Shown here in pieces: positions 1 to 12,655 of a stretch of DNA of 64,000 nt. A program made the position numbers and the translations under genes. This DNA is from Tilletiaria anomala UBC 951 (Eukaryota; Basidiomycota; Exobasidiomycetes; Georgefischeriales; Tilletiariaceae), in contig NW_013546980.1 of assembly GCF_000711695.1 (NCBI RefSeq), forward strand, positions 62,001-126,000, given 5' to 3'. The notes under the pieces are model-generated. The model did no database searches. It saw nothing but the letters and a program-made list of their open reading frames with translations, and was not told the origin of the DNA. Every line of letters begins with the position of its first letter. The stretch's first letter is position 1.

Positions 1-3000
1 TACGTTTTCTTCCTGAGGCAATGCTCCATTTCCAGGCGTACATTCTATCCAAGAACAAAGAGCATTGGAGAACTATCGACCGGGGGAGGACGTGGCAGAA
101 GTTCACCAGTCCAGAAATCCCCGCTGAACGGAGCATGCCGTATGTGAAATGAGGCTGGAATTCTTTTGGTTTTTGATTGCTCCACTCAGCCCAATGCGTG
201 ATTGAACAGGCTGGAATTCAACGCAGACCCGAAACACTGGGACCATATCATCTTCATTGGCAAGAAGTGTGTTACGAACCCATGGTTCGGCATGTCAATC
301 TGCCGTGACGAGGTGAGCGTTCTCAATTGGAAGTGATGTGTTAGCATCACTGACAGCAAAGATGGACTTTTCGCAGGCATATTTGACCACCAACGGGTTC
401 GAGAGTGATCCCCAGCCCATGTTCGAGTACATCAATCACTGCATGTGGGCGAAGGCGACTCCGACCATGGAAATCTCTACCAGCCGCTTGAACCGCATCT
501 TCTGCATTGGCGCTTCCAATGGGCAGGACGAGCGGTCGACCATGCGGCTGTACTATTCCGACGACTTTTTCCAGACGCGGCGGATTGTCTCGCTTGGCAT
601 TGGGAGAGATGCAAGAAATTTCATTGGCATCGGATCATCGAAGAAGTTTTTGATCACAGCACTGAAGGAGCCGGGGAACGTTGGGAGAGGAGGCGGCCAC
701 ACAGTGCTCTTTGTGTCCACCGATGGTGAGATCTGGCGCAAAGCGCGCTTCCCGCATGGTAACAAGATCCGCGAGAATGGATACACCATCGTTTCCAGCA
801 CGGACCACAGTCTGGTCGTCGATGTCAAGGAGGAGGATATAAGCGGGTCTCGCTCGCTCGGGGCCCTGTTCACTTCCAGCAGCGACGGCATCGACTTTGT
901 CCAGAGTCTCGAGAACACTCATCAAAACAAACATGGCATAGTGGACTACGAGCACCTTGACAACATCGACGGCGTCATGCTTGTAAATGTAGAGATGCCG
1001 TCGCAAGGGCCAGGGCAGCTCCAGACGCGAATATCGTTCGACGACGGCAGTCGCTGGAGCAGGATCAAAGTGGACAATCTTCATAGGAAAACGTGCAAGA
1101 CCGACGACATAGAGCACTGCTCGTTGCACTTGCACTCTGTCTCTCATCTGCACAACGTCGGCAAGGTCTTCTCATCAACCGCGCCAGGATTCGTCATGGG
1201 CGTCGGCTCTGTCGGCAACCATCTCAAACAGTACAAGGAGTGCGACACCTGGCTCAGCACCGATGCCGGCCAGTCATGGATGATGGTGGCGCAGGACGCG
1301 CACAAGTACGAATTCGGAGATCAAGGCTCTATTCTCGTCCTTGCACCCGACGAAGACTCGTCTAGCAAGCTCAAGTATTCACGCAACTATGGCAAGACCT
1401 GGAAAGAGCTCGACCTCGGCGTCACTATGCGTGTCAAGTTCCTCACCACCATTCCGGATAACACCTCGCAGAAGTTTTTGCTCGTCGGTTTGCAAGCTAG
1501 GCAGCATGGGGACAGTGTGCATCAGGGACGCGTCGTCGCGGTCTTTATTGACTTTGCTGCGCAGGGCCTGCGACAGTGTGGCTTCAGCGATCTGGAAAAG
1601 TGGTACGCGCAGACTGCGTCAGGTTCGTGCTTGATGGGCCACAAGCAGTGGTACATGCGCCGCAAGGCGGACGCCGACTGCTACGTCGGTAACAAGTTTC
1701 AGGACCCAGTTGACCATGAGGACCGCTGCGAATGCACCGGGCATGACTATGAGTGTGACTTTGGCTACCTGGCCGACTCCAGCGGCAAGTGCTCACCCGA
1801 GGGTGAGATTCCCTTACCCGCAGGCGCGTGCACCGCCAAACAGAACTCCTACTTGGCCTCATCGGGTTATAGGAAGATTCCAGGGAACACGTGCCAAGGC
1901 GGAGCAAAGCTGGATGAACCGGTTCGTAAGTCATGTAAGGATGTCAAGACTCCGACTGGCCAGATCAGCACGCAGAGGACAGATTTCCCGGCCAAGGTGG
2001 TGGACTACCTTTGGATCCCTGATTCGCCGAATGTGCTTGTGCAGCTGTCCGACTCAACCATCTGGCAGTCGACCAACGAGGGCCTCAGCTGGCAGAAGGT
2101 CCAGCCTCTCGGCGTCGGTACGGGCTACAACGCGCTGTTCCTTCACATGACTGCCAGTCCGTACGACAGAAAACGCGCGTATCTCGTCACTGCGGGTCAA
2201 ATGGTGCAGTACACAACGGACGGCGGAAGGACATGGCAGTTCTTCACCGCTCCGCTCGAAGCGAACGGTCTTGGCGTTCCCGTCCTCGACTTCCACCCCA
2301 CCCACGCCGACTGGCTCATTTGGACCGGCAGCCGTGACTGCGCTTCTAGCATGTCAGCAACGTGTCATGCGGAAGCGTACTACTCGCAAGATCATGGCAG
2401 GACGTGGAAGCTGGTTGACACGTACGTCCGTGTCTGCAGCTGGCTGCGAGACGCGAAACTCAAGCTCAACCCGCGAACGATCGTCTGCGAGAGCTACATA
2501 CCGAAGGAAGGTAACCAGCGCTCGCCAACCAGTACGTTACAGATCGTGTCTGGCGCCGAGTTCTACGCTCGGCGGAGTGTTCTTTTCGACCATGCAGTCG
2601 CTTTCGCCACTTTTGACGAGTACTTCGTCGTCGCGAAGCTCGACTCAAACACTATGACGATTCGTTTCGAAGTATCCCTAAATGGCGTCGATTGGGCCGA
2701 GGCTCGCTTCCCGCCGGGAACAAGCGTCGCGCATCGCGCGTACACTGCACTCGAGTCCTCCACCGACGCCATCTTTCTGCATGTCACAATGAACTCCAAG
2801 CCTGGCAGCGAGTACGGTACGCTTTTCAAGAGCAATTCGAATGGCACATACTTTTCCACTTCGATCGACCAAGTCAACCGCAATCGGGATGGCTACGTCG
2901 ACTTTGAGAAGATGTTTGGCCTCAACGGGACTGCGCTTGTCAACATCGTCTCCAACGCGAATGGCGCAAGCATCAGCGGAGTGAAGGAGCTGCAATCGCG

Positions 3001-4511
3001 TATCACTCATAACGATGGTGCGCGCTGGAAGCCGATTCCGGCTCCAGCGCACGACTCGAACGGCAATCCGTACAAGTGCATTGACGTCAGCTGCACCTTG
3101 CACCTGCATTCTTACACGGAGCGCGACGACCCGAGCTCGACCTTCAGCAGTCCATCGGCCGTCGGCCAGATGATTGGTGTTGGAAATGTCGGCAAGAAGC
3201 TGTTACCATATGCAGAAAGCGACACGTTCTTCACCCGCGATGGTGGCTTTACATGGAGCGAGGTCCGCAAGGGCGCTCATCGATGGGAGTTCGGGGACCA
3301 AGGTTCGATCATTGTCTTGGTCGATGACGAGGGTCCGACGGACCACTTTGTCTACACGCTGGATGAGGGCTTATCTTGGAAGACGCACAGCTTTGGCGAC
3401 AAGCTGCGCATCCGATCGATCGTCACCGGACCTTTCGACAGGCGCCGAAAGTTCGTCTTGCTCGGGCAGCAGCCGCACTCTTCCTCACATACGACGGCAG
3501 TGCACATTGACTTTTCGCAATTGGCGCAGCGTCAGTGCCACTTGCTCGAAAATGATAGCGAGAGCTCCGACTTTGAGCTGTGGTCGCCATCGGAACTGCG
3601 TGACGAGCTGTGCCTGTTCGGGCAGCAAGTCTATTACTGGCGTCGCAAGCAGCATGCGGAGTGCTACATTGGCGACCAAGGGATTGCCAATGGCGGCCGT
3701 GTGACTAAGACGTGCGCATGCACTGACGACGACTTTGAATGCGAGTTCAATCACTACCGCGATGTCAACGACCGCTGTGTGCTGGTGCCTGGTGCGACGT
3801 TGCTGGCCGCGCATCCGGAGGCGCAGTGCAGGGCCGAGGGACAGGAGTACTGGTACGAGCGCACACCCTATCGCAAGATTCCCATGTCACAGTGCGAGGG
3901 AGGCCCACGGCCAGACAGGGGCAAGGCGCACCATTGCGGCCCGACGCTCAGGGGACATGGCTTCTTCTGGTGGATCACCATGATCTTTGGGCCGTTTATG
4001 CTCGCTGGCGTCGTCGCTTACTGGTGGTTTATCAAGGGCAAGGTATCGAATGCAGGGTGAGCCGGAACGGGCGTGTGACCTTGTTGCCCAAAAGTGAAGG
4101 GCTCGTTTGCTGACGTGACCTCTGTCCTCTGCATCAGGCGCATACGGCTGCCGGGTGGAGGGGGTGTGGACTACCGAGACTGGACGGTGACGCAGACACT
4201 CAATTCCGTGCCCTACTTTGTAATCGGTGCTTTGGGTGAGCTCCTTGCTTTCGCCAAAGATGTAGCGCAACAATTACCGTTCTTTGGGAATCGACTGCGG
4301 CGAAACCGTGGCAGCTATGGAGGGTATCGGACCGTGTCATCCGACGAGGATGCAGAAGTGAGTCTCCCAGAAGAAACAGGTTCTTTGCTGTTACCCCCTC
4401 GCAAAAGAGGCACAATGAATTATGGGTGCTGAACTGCTCATCACTTGCATCCCTCTTCCTTCCCATCCGACACAGATTCTGCGCGATTATGACGAAGACG
4501 GGCTGGAATGA
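1..4511 (+). CDS. VPS10: Vacuolar protein sorting receptor Vps10 (sortilin family), 5'-partial
   Basis: Type I membrane receptor that carries carboxypeptidase Y-like hydrolases from the trans-Golgi to the endosome and is recycled. The gene enters from the left window edge in frame 3. Exons are 1-139, 210-312, 377-4056, 4138-4357 and 4476-4511, each junction restoring the reading frame. Two tandem VPS10 beta-propeller domains are seen, with Asp-box-like repeats (SFDDGSRW, STDAGQSW, TTDGGRTW, TRDGGFTW). Each ends in a Cys-rich 10CC module (CECTGHDYECDFGY near 1730; CACTDDDFECEF near 3715). One transmembrane helix follows at about 3973-4035 (ITMIFGPFMLAGVVAYWWF). The cytoplasmic tail is built from the last two small exons and has the family pattern SVPYFVIGALGE and GYRTVSSDEDAE, ending DYDEDGLE. 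Stopping at 4060 by reading through the intron would lose this tail. The signal peptide lies outside the window. Identity is secure from the two-domain architecture. Confidence 0.95.
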
Positions 4512-5920
4512 GGTGCATTCCGAGCGTGCCGACTAGCTCCCTGCATGACGCGGGGTCGCCCTGAGGATGTGATAAGACTGTTTCTTGTAGCACGAAGAAC
4601 TTTCTCATCCATCGAAGATAAATCTCATGGACTTTCTACGGATCTGTTATTTGAGATTTGTTTTTTGGAATACGCAAATATTGCAGAGCTTGTCTGCAGG
4701 TTCTACCAGCGCCTGCAGAGTCACCGACTGCTAGATTTCGTCGCCGGGGAGAGTTGCGGGTGGCAACGTGAAGGCTCTGGCAAGCCGCTAGATCGACCCA
4801 CATCGCTTTAGAAGCAGCTGAGGTGAGGTGTTCTTTGATCAGCGTGGTCCATGGTCGTCGTGGTGTGAGTGACGATGAGGCTAGCCGTTGTAGTAAACAA
4901 GAACAAAAACGCTAGCTACATAAAGTGCGCGCATGAGCCATGCCACCTTTCGGCCGTCAGCGGGTTTGCTCAGTGTCTCTCCTCATGACGACTTCACCTC
5001 CTTATCGCGAATCTCCCCACCCTGCCCTTTGTGCATACTGCAACAGCAACTGTCTCACGAGCCTCGGCTCTCGCTTCTACATCCTCGTACACTGTACAGA
5101 TGACAGATTTACAGCACAGATTGCCGCATGGTCTGTCCTTATCTGCCATGACAAAAGGCGCAGCCTGGCGCAACGATTGGCCAGGAAGGATTAGGCTCTG
5201 TAGCCTGAAACAGGCCAGCACAAGACGTATGAAGTCCAAGGTCGAGCACGCCGTTTCGTGCTATGCCTTCGTATGCCAGGATGCTCCCTTGTTCTGACCT
5301 CTCGACAAACCACTTTGCTCCCGGAGTCAGAGAGCCCTTCCCACTGCTCAGATTTGTGGGTCGAGCAGCACCCGCAGCTTCAACACCTCAGCATCGCTTT
5401 GAAGGGAGCGCGGTACGGTCCAACGCCCTGTGCTCATCCCCAAATCATGTCACATGGAGACTCGTCCAGTATTTTTACCACAAAGGGCCGACACCCTGTT
5501 CTCGAGACAGGATCCAGTGCGGCCAGCTGGGGCAGTGCCGCCAGTCATCCCTTTCTCCATCATCAACAAATTGACGTCGCCATCCACAGCCTGCAGACCG
5601 CCGGCCTTTGTGTATTGACTCACGTCCTGTCCGTCTGTTCTTTCGTGCTCATTGTCTTATTTTCGCCATCAGCGACCTGTCTTGCCCCTTGTGCTAAGGT
5701 CTGTTTTCCTTGATGGACCTCTGTGACCTCTCTTGTTCTATTGCTGACCGCTTTCATACATAGAATTTCTCGAAAGTCAGAGCTATGAAAGCGACCCGAA
5801 TAGCACTGTTGAACGGAAAGGAATGTGACATTTATAAAGAGGCTTCTGCGCTTACCTGTCACACTAGTGTTTCCCTTCTGACACCTAGAATCTTTCGCAA
5901 CGCTGCTGTGCCAGCCCGCC
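4512..5920. other. Intergenic region between VPS10 and the 5921 gene
   Basis: No open frame here has family motifs, plausible splice structure or coding-like composition. It should hold the VPS10 3' UTR and the promoter and leader of the downstream gene. I see no RNA gene or repeat. Confidence 0.5.
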
Positions 5921-8241
5921 ATGCCTCCAACGCGTCAGATCCGCGGTCTCTCCTTCGGCGCAGGTGCTGGTACGACCGCCGCGCCTGTCCCCATCGCCAA
6001 AGACGCTTTCCGTCCCACTCGCTTTGCAAAGCATCAGGAAGTCGACGACTTCTTCGGACGTACGAAAGCGCAACAGCGGCAACTCCGCATTAAGACCCGA
6101 GATGAAAGTGGCGCACTATGGTTTGACTCGATTGGTGAGCAATGCATACAATGGCTGTGAAGTCAGCTTTTGGCAGGTCTGATCTCTTGTTATTCTTTCG
6201 TTGACGTCCAGAGCGCGACGAGCATCGGGGTCTCCTGTCTCCGACAGACTCAGTTGACAGATCCCGTCGCAGCAGTCTCGGCTGTCCGCAATACACCGAA
6301 GCTCGTCGTGGCATGTTGGAAGATGGAGCCAGCATCGGAGAGCCTCGCAGCGTTGAAGCGTTGGGCTTCACTGATCTGGCCAACATGACGCCTCAGATGA
6401 TCCTCTCACCTAACCTCATGTTCAACATGTCTACACTCGAACTCGAATCGGCCAGCTACTTTGACCGCATTGCCAGCAGCAGGCGCGGCTCTCTCACCGC
6501 GTCTATCTCTGCTGGAGCAGGGAGCCCAGGCATTCGTCCTCCGAACAGCACTGATGGTAGCCACAAGCGCCGCTCGTCTGTCGGGGACCTTTCTCGCTAC
6601 AATAAGCGCTCGCCAGGTGCATACCGTGCGGCTCGGAGATCATCAGCGGCGACCCGCCGGACAAGGCCCAGACGCAGCTATAGCGAATCTGTCAAGGGTG
6701 TCACTGTAACGAACAAGCTTCCCCCCAGGCTGCCAACATCGGAACAGGATGTCAACATGGCCGCTGTGAATCTCACCGTGGGGGCTAAAGTTGCGGCACA
6801 TGTGGCGGCAGCCATGGTGACGGAAACAGAGATGGCTCCGCCTTCCGAACAGATTCACATGCCAGCGTTCCTGCCGCTCCCCCGCAGAAGGCCCAGTGCG
6901 CACGCTCTAGATGAGGCATTCGGAGCCGACAAGGCATCTCAAGTTGTCTCCTCTTTACCTTCGTCACTCCCTTCTTCCTTTCTGAAGCTATCGGCAAGGC
7001 TCAAGCCTTCGCGCTCGGACTCTCACATCTCTGCCATGGTATCAGTACCAGCTGAAGAGCAGGAGGTCCTCATGCAGCCTACGGAACCTGCTACTTCTTC
7101 CTTCTTCGCTGGTCAACACGCAGAAGAGGCTAGCGCATTTAGCCAGTATGCATATCTGAAAAGGTCCTCTGGTACTCGTCACAATGCGCCAGTCGCGACC
7201 GAGGCAATACCAGCTTTCACCTTCCACAACCCGTTCGCAGGATCGGAGGTGCCCCAAACGGCGCGGAATGTGCACTTGGAGGGCTTGTTTGCGGACCTAG
7301 AGCAGCCCGCAGCCTTGTCGCCGGCGCCTGTGACAGTGTCGACAAGCGCTGCCGGCACCCCAGGCCGACGCAAGCCGAATCATCTTCCGCTACGGCTACC
7401 GTTGCAGACGCAGAGTCTCCGGAGCGCAGTCTCACGTTCCCCCGTTGCACGCCGCGCAAAAGCTGCCATTGAGGCCGGCCTCTTGTCGTCGCATTACTAC
7501 ACAAACCCATCGCGCTGCGAGGTGTTCGGCATGGTTGCCATCGACAGTGACCACAGCATTGGTGCGGGTGATGTAGCCGCCAATGAGCGTCACCATAGAT
7601 TTGCCTCCGACAACGACATCACTGATTTGGAGGACGACACAAGTGACAACGCGATCATCATACTGCCGCCTCCACCCCCTCGCTCAGCCAGCAGCGCACC
7701 TACCAGCGGCAGCGCGAGCTCAGTGCAAAGCGTGCGCCTCTTTGAACATGGCGGCCACCATGCAGCAGTACTATCCAGACCGAAAGTCAAAGTTAGCTTC
7801 CAGCAGTCCACTGCTGTCAGCAAAACGGCGAGCTGCAACAATACGGCGCCGACGCCGGCAGCGGGAGGCACGTCCAGCAAGGCGGTTGCCATTCTGGGCA
7901 TCAACGACGCGAATCGCAATCTGCTCGCTCCTGTGGGCTTGCCGACGAGCGCAAGCCTGTATGAAAATCTGCACATCCCTTGCGCCAGCATCTTGCTTGG
8001 GAGCGACGATGAGGCGGATGACGACAACTGCCGCGGCGGTGGCAATGCTGAGCACGAGAGTGACGGCGAGAAGGACACCAACGCTGCAGATGACGCTGGT
8101 GAGCAGGACCGCGGCGCAGAAAGACGTGTCGCACTTGCGACCAGAGCGACGATACACAAAGCAGCGAGGGCTCGGAGCATGTCGGTGCTTGCCGGGAAAA
8201 AGGCGATGCAGAAGCTGTTTGGGCGGACGATGAGAACGTGA
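5921..8241 (+). CDS. Disordered basic/Ser-rich protein of unknown function
   Basis: Two exons, 5921-6134 and 6212-8241. The junction joins DSI to ERDEHRG and gives 747 residues. I do not recognise the family. The N-terminal about 80 residues look most ordered: they are Phe/Arg rich (FRPTRFAKHQEVDDFF) and cross the splice site. The rest is low-complexity Ser/Ala/Pro. Many basophilic kinase-like sites are visible (SRRSSLG, HKRRSSVGD, ARRSSA, RRRPSA, ARARSMS). There is a proline run, PPPPPPR, near residue 560, then an acidic stretch (SDDEADDDN) and a basic C-terminus (KKAMQKLFGRTMRT). No transmembrane helix or signal peptide is seen. The start is the first ATG of the frame; the splice site and unbroken length support a real gene. 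A signalling substrate or scaffold is possible but is only a guess. Confidence 0.75.
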
Positions 8242-8760
8242 GCTCAAGGACTTCAGTATTGGGCGATCCTTACACACTCCTGTCGCGCTAGTAGACTACT
8301 TTCAGGTGTATCTGACGATTGAAAAGGTTCATTATCCATTGCAAAGCAGCGTTGGAACCTGTCTACATTCGAGCGCCGACTATTTAGACGCAAGAGTCCA
8401 TACACGCAGCAAACAGAGGCAACGGGCACTGTGACCAAAGCGAAACTGTCGACCATCACCAAGGGATAAAATGCGGTCTATACACCCGAGGACAAAACGA
8501 AGGCTGCGCCACGAAGTCTTTCGATCAGCGCATATCGGTCTTGAAGACTTGAATGGTTCCTTGGTTCGTCGCAGGAACATTCTCGAGATCCGTTTATGGA
8601 AACCTCGTAGTCATGGCGAAGTCCAGAGACTGCCAGCCTGGACTTTTCTATTTGAACTCTGTACACATGCGCAAAGTATGGCGGTGGCTAAAACACGTCG
8701 AGGACCGTGAGGCGCCTAAAAACCACCTACGCTTCGTAGGTGGTTGACTACGCATAACAC
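8242..8760. other. Intergenic region 3' of the 5921 gene
   Basis: No supported gene. It contains the hairpin at 8721-8745, listed separately. Short open frames on both strands have no recognisable motif. Confidence 0.5.
8721..8745. repeat. Perfect 11-bp inverted repeat (hairpin)
   Basis: AACCACCTACG at 8721-8731 is followed by the loop CTT and the exact reverse complement CGTAGGTGGTT at 8735-8745. It lies 15 bases beyond the stop codon of the minus-strand relic ending at 8761. It could be the 3'-end hairpin of a transcript or a remnant of a small mobile element. No adjacent T-run or target-site duplication was found. Confidence 0.6.
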
Positions 8761-9050
8761 TCAGCCCTTGATTCCAACCCACCTCGCGTACTCCTCGCCA
8801 GTGTGCAGCACGCCGACTTCGTTCAGCAACTCGTCCGCATGCTATGTACATACCGACTACAAGAGGTCGTAATCAAAGGCGGCGTGCTCGACAGAGTCAC
8901 ATGTGATGTGCAGGTCGCGTACGCATATACATACGCACCCACAGTGCCTCAAGAATCACGCCATCCGCGGAATGGAACTTACTGATGTTCGAACAAGTCC
9001 GGCGCCTGGGGCAGACTGCGGCTAGGGCCCGTTGAGCCCCATGCGAAGCC
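8761..9050 (-). pseudogene. Coding-like relic, family not recognised
   Basis: Reading leftwards, one minus-strand frame carries protein-like sequence ending in TGA at 8761: ADELLNEVGVLHTGEEYARW then VGIKG. Further upstream in the same frame is DLHITCDSVEHAAFDYDLL. The two pieces are separated by two TAG codons in about 25 bases, too short for an intron. Other frames further upstream hold GWGS-like and LPQAPDLFEH pieces (near 9000-9050) and SADGVILEALWV (near 8950-8985). The pieces read in order but switch frame, as expected for a decayed gene. It could instead be a real gene with splicing I cannot resolve. I cannot name the family. Confidence 0.35.
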
Positions 9051-10805
9051 CACCCCTCATAAGCACAAGGTTTCGCACTTGCCCGGAGCGTTGCGAGCTT
9101 TCAACTCGCACGAGTCATGACTGACGACACTGTTGGAGAATGGTGAGGTGAGAGGCATTGACCCTCGTGGGGCATGAAGGACGCCTGAGTTCATGATCGG
9201 CATCGAGGTACGCGTTTTGCATGGTTTTTTTTGCAAAGGCCTCTATAGTTTGAGAAACTGTATGGGATTACGAAAAATGACACAGCGGGACTGGGTCACT
9301 GCCTCTGTGGAGAGAGTGCAGGGCGTACACATGTGAGACTGTGATGAGGAGGGCAGAGTGCATTGAAGCAGAGACAGAGAGCGCGCCATTTGACACGACG
9401 ACAGGAGTGACTGTGTCGCGCTCTCTGTTGCGGAGGCCTGGAGCCCCGGGAAGTTAGATCAGTCAAGCTGCCTGGAGTGGAGAAAATTTGCAAATGCTCC
9501 ATGCGGATCAGCGGTGGAATGATCTGCAGAGTGGATACGCTGCCCATTTATGCTGCCTTCTGGACTGGGCCTGTGATATGGGTATGTCGCGCTTCCCTCG
9601 AAGCTGGCTGCGGTCAACCTGTCAAAGTTGAACTGCTCCGCGCCGCGCCGCTGTGGGCTCTTACAAAGACAGCAGCGGGAAAGTGGGGCCGGGATGTCTC
9701 TACAGAAAGAAAACGTGCAAGATAAAACATCGATGGCGGGCTGAGACAAGTAGTGAGGGCAAACGAGCGGCGCAGTGCAGGCAGCTATTGCCGCACGGTG
9801 AAGGAAACCGCCGTAATGCTAACAAAATTTGCTAAGCCCACACCAGGCATCAGAACGCAGATCCGTGCACAAGTCTTTCGAGAGAGATCAAGGGCACCAC
9901 AGCAGAGGTGCCGACTTCTGCAGCAGCAAAAACCATCACCGTTCGCCAGCCGACTGTTCTCTGGTGCCTGCTGAGGTGCTGATGATGCCTGGTGCGCACT
10001 TGACCAGACTTGTGTCGGCAGGCTGGACTTGCCTTTGCCGACCGCTGTCGAGTGTTCTGCTGCCTTCGACTTCACTCTGCCAGCGACGCGCTCGCCCCTC
10101 TTGCTTCTCATATGGTTGTTTTTCCCCTCTCCCACCCGACGCCCGCTGCGGAAGCCCCTTCCCCTCTCCAGTCTCCATCACCAATGCCCCCTTGAACTCA
10201 TCGCCGACCTCGTCTTTGGACCTCCATCCTACCCAACTTCGACTCTCCATCCCTTGTCAATTATTAAATATCTTGCGCTCCCTTCTATACACACACCTTC
10301 ACACACCATCTCTATCGCCAACAGGAGGATACCCATTGGTACTGGCGGACTCGATTGATTCGAGCTTACCCGCCTGCCCCAACTCCTCTAGTTGCCGGTT
10401 TCACCGCCCCCCTCTCGACCTCTCTTCTGGTCCACTATCCCACCCGGCCCATTCTTCGACATTCTCTTCTCTCTCACTTTTTTCTTCCGCACCCGACTTC
10501 GTCCGAACTCGTCCGACTTGACTGCCGTCGCTGCCTCGAAGAAACAGAGGCCAGAAGCCGGAATTCGAAGCGGGGTGTACCTCGAGGTCTCGACCCCTCC
10601 TCACGACCGGAGGACCGCTCTTTCCATCACCAGCCACTCTCATTCCCATCCATCGATCTTTACATGTGGAGACGTCTTGGTCTTCCCAAGCACTGAAAGG
10701 AGTGATTTGTCAGACGGATCGCAATCTCAAGATCCAAAGAGCGACTAGCTACGTCTGGTACATAGCTGCGACTTGTCTCTTATCTACGATACAACAGTCG
10801 CCATC
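9051..10805. other. Intergenic region and pyrimidine-rich leader
   Basis: No gene supported. From about 10100 to 10660 the plus strand is strongly C+T rich, with many CTCTC and CCTCC runs. That is typical of fungal promoters or 5' leaders just upstream of transcription starts, and it leads into the membrane-protein gene at 10806. The remaining part shows nothing recognisable. Confidence 0.5.
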
Positions 10806-12655
10806 ATGGAATCACATCAACGCATGCACAAGCATGCTGCACTCCGCCGTGACCCAGCGTATGCTAGTGCGCGGCCAGCCAATCTGGCGCGTGATGTCAA
10901 GGACTACGTAGAGCGACATCAAGACGAAGTATTGGGGAAGCGCGTCCCGTCCATCTTCCCAGAGCCGACACCTGCGAAATCAGGGGGACACTCTGGTAAT
11001 CTAAAACGTGCTTCTGATTCAGGATCCGAACTTGGGCATGGGTCTAATGCTGGTACTAGCCCTGGTAACGATGGTGTTGTAGGAGGAAGCGGTGGCAGCA
11101 GCGGCAAAGGCAACGATGTTGGTACCAGCAACGGTACCGGCAGTGGCGGTGGCAATGCCGACACGACAACTTCGTCCACCACGCTCTGTGAGTCCCATAC
11201 CTCAGGGGTTGACAGGAGTGAGTCAGGTTTTCTGATGCCTATCGCCTTGTACCGGCAGCTACTACCACTCGCTCAAAGACGGAGATTTCATCCAAGTCGA
11301 CCTCCATGTCCACGACGGAATCGTCGACTTCTACGACCAAGAGCTCAAGCGTTAAAACTTCGACTTCCACATCGAGTAAACCGACTAGCGTTTTGTCTTC
11401 GTCCTCAACCTTACCGCTCGCAACGTTTACCCAGCCTAAAATCCTAACATCCACAGTGAGCACGGTTGGCACGCCATCATCTACCCTAGCCGCCAACTCG
11501 GCTAGCAGCAAGAGTAACAGTCCGGGAGCAGGTCCGATTATCGGAATCGTCGCAGCCGCCCTTGTCGGTGTAGCGATTCTGTCCGCCCTCATCGGGTTCA
11601 TCTGGAAAAAGTGCGTGCGTCGCGACGACCCGTACGAAGCCAACCCCTTCGACAAGGACGACTTCCGGCGCCACTCTGCAATGCTGCCAGATACCTTCGA
11701 CAACGATGACGGTGCTCCGTCCATGTCAGAACACCACAACTTCAGCCCTAACATGTATGAGGGCGCCGGCATGGCCGGCATGGGCATCATAGCCGCCGGT
11801 GCTGGCGTTGCCGCTGCGTCTGACCGCATGGCGCACAACGAGATCGGCGCCCCACGACCGCCGACCATGTTCCAGCGTCACATCAACGGTCCTGCAGCTC
11901 AATTTGATTCGAACGCAGCGTACTCGCAAGCGCCGAACGTCCCGCCCGTCCCATCGATGGGCGCGTATGGTCCCGCCTACCCTCAACTACCGCCGATGGC
12001 ATTTGGCGGCGCCGCTGAGGCATTCGTGGCTGGTGGCGTGCCGCCCATGGCCAACGTCGCGAACCCGTACGCACATCTGGACCGTGGTATGCATGATGCC
12101 AGCAGTGGCCTCGGTCGCTCGGGTTCAAACGTGTCAGGGTCTGGCGGCTCGGGAGGGTACGGCTCGGCCCAGGAGGACTACATGGACACCGCCGGTCGTC
12201 CTGGCACATCTGAGAGTCGCTCGGGCACACCAGACCTACCCAATGTGCAGCAGACGTATGCGGCGCTGGACCAGCACAACCGCTTCCCGAAGTTCAACTC
12301 GCCTCCCTCGGAGCCGGTACGCAACCCGTTCGGCGACGGCGGCAACGACTCCCACAACGCTGCGCAGCAGCACGATTCGATGGACAGCACGAACATGCTG
12401 CAACATTACTACACCGGGTCTAAGGGTAGCGCCAGCGGCGCTGGTGCTGATGCCGGTCGCAACGCGAGTCCGATGACGATGATGCAAAATCACAATGCCG
12501 CGACGGCCGTCAGCAGCTTCCCGGCCAACTTGCAATCGCAGCCGAGCTTGAGCGTGCGCAACTTCATGCCTTCGCAAGCTGCGTCCAACACCAGGCCCAT
12601 CAGCACCGTTAGCACGCAAGCTGATCCTGATGACGCATACGGCGGCGTATGGTAG
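10806..12655 (+). CDS. Ser/Thr-rich single-pass membrane protein, sensor-like
   Basis: Exons 10806-11187 and 11259-12655 encode 592 residues. The N-terminal about 125 residues include a Gly/Ser/Asn-rich low-complexity stretch. A mucin-like Ser/Thr region follows (residues about 128-215, with STTESSTSTTKSS and STSTSSKPTS). One hydrophobic helix sits at about 221-244 (PIIGIVAAALVGVAILSALI) and is followed by a basic stop-transfer WKKCVRRDDPYEANPF. The cytoplasmic part, about 345 residues, is Gly/Ser/Pro/Asn rich. This plan resembles fungal wall-stress or mating/osmosensing proteins (Wsc/Mid2/Msb2-like), but no WSC Cys motif is visible. No signal peptide follows the chosen ATG, so an unseen upstream exon is possible. 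Function is inferred only from architecture. Confidence 0.75.

Noticed and set aside
5258-5713. Plus-strand open frame of 151 codons
   Set aside because: Overlapping frames are open in several phases here and none shows family features.
5761-5776. Heat-shock element-like TTCTCGAA upstream of the 5921 gene
   Set aside because: Only two properly spaced units; expected often by chance, with no third unit.
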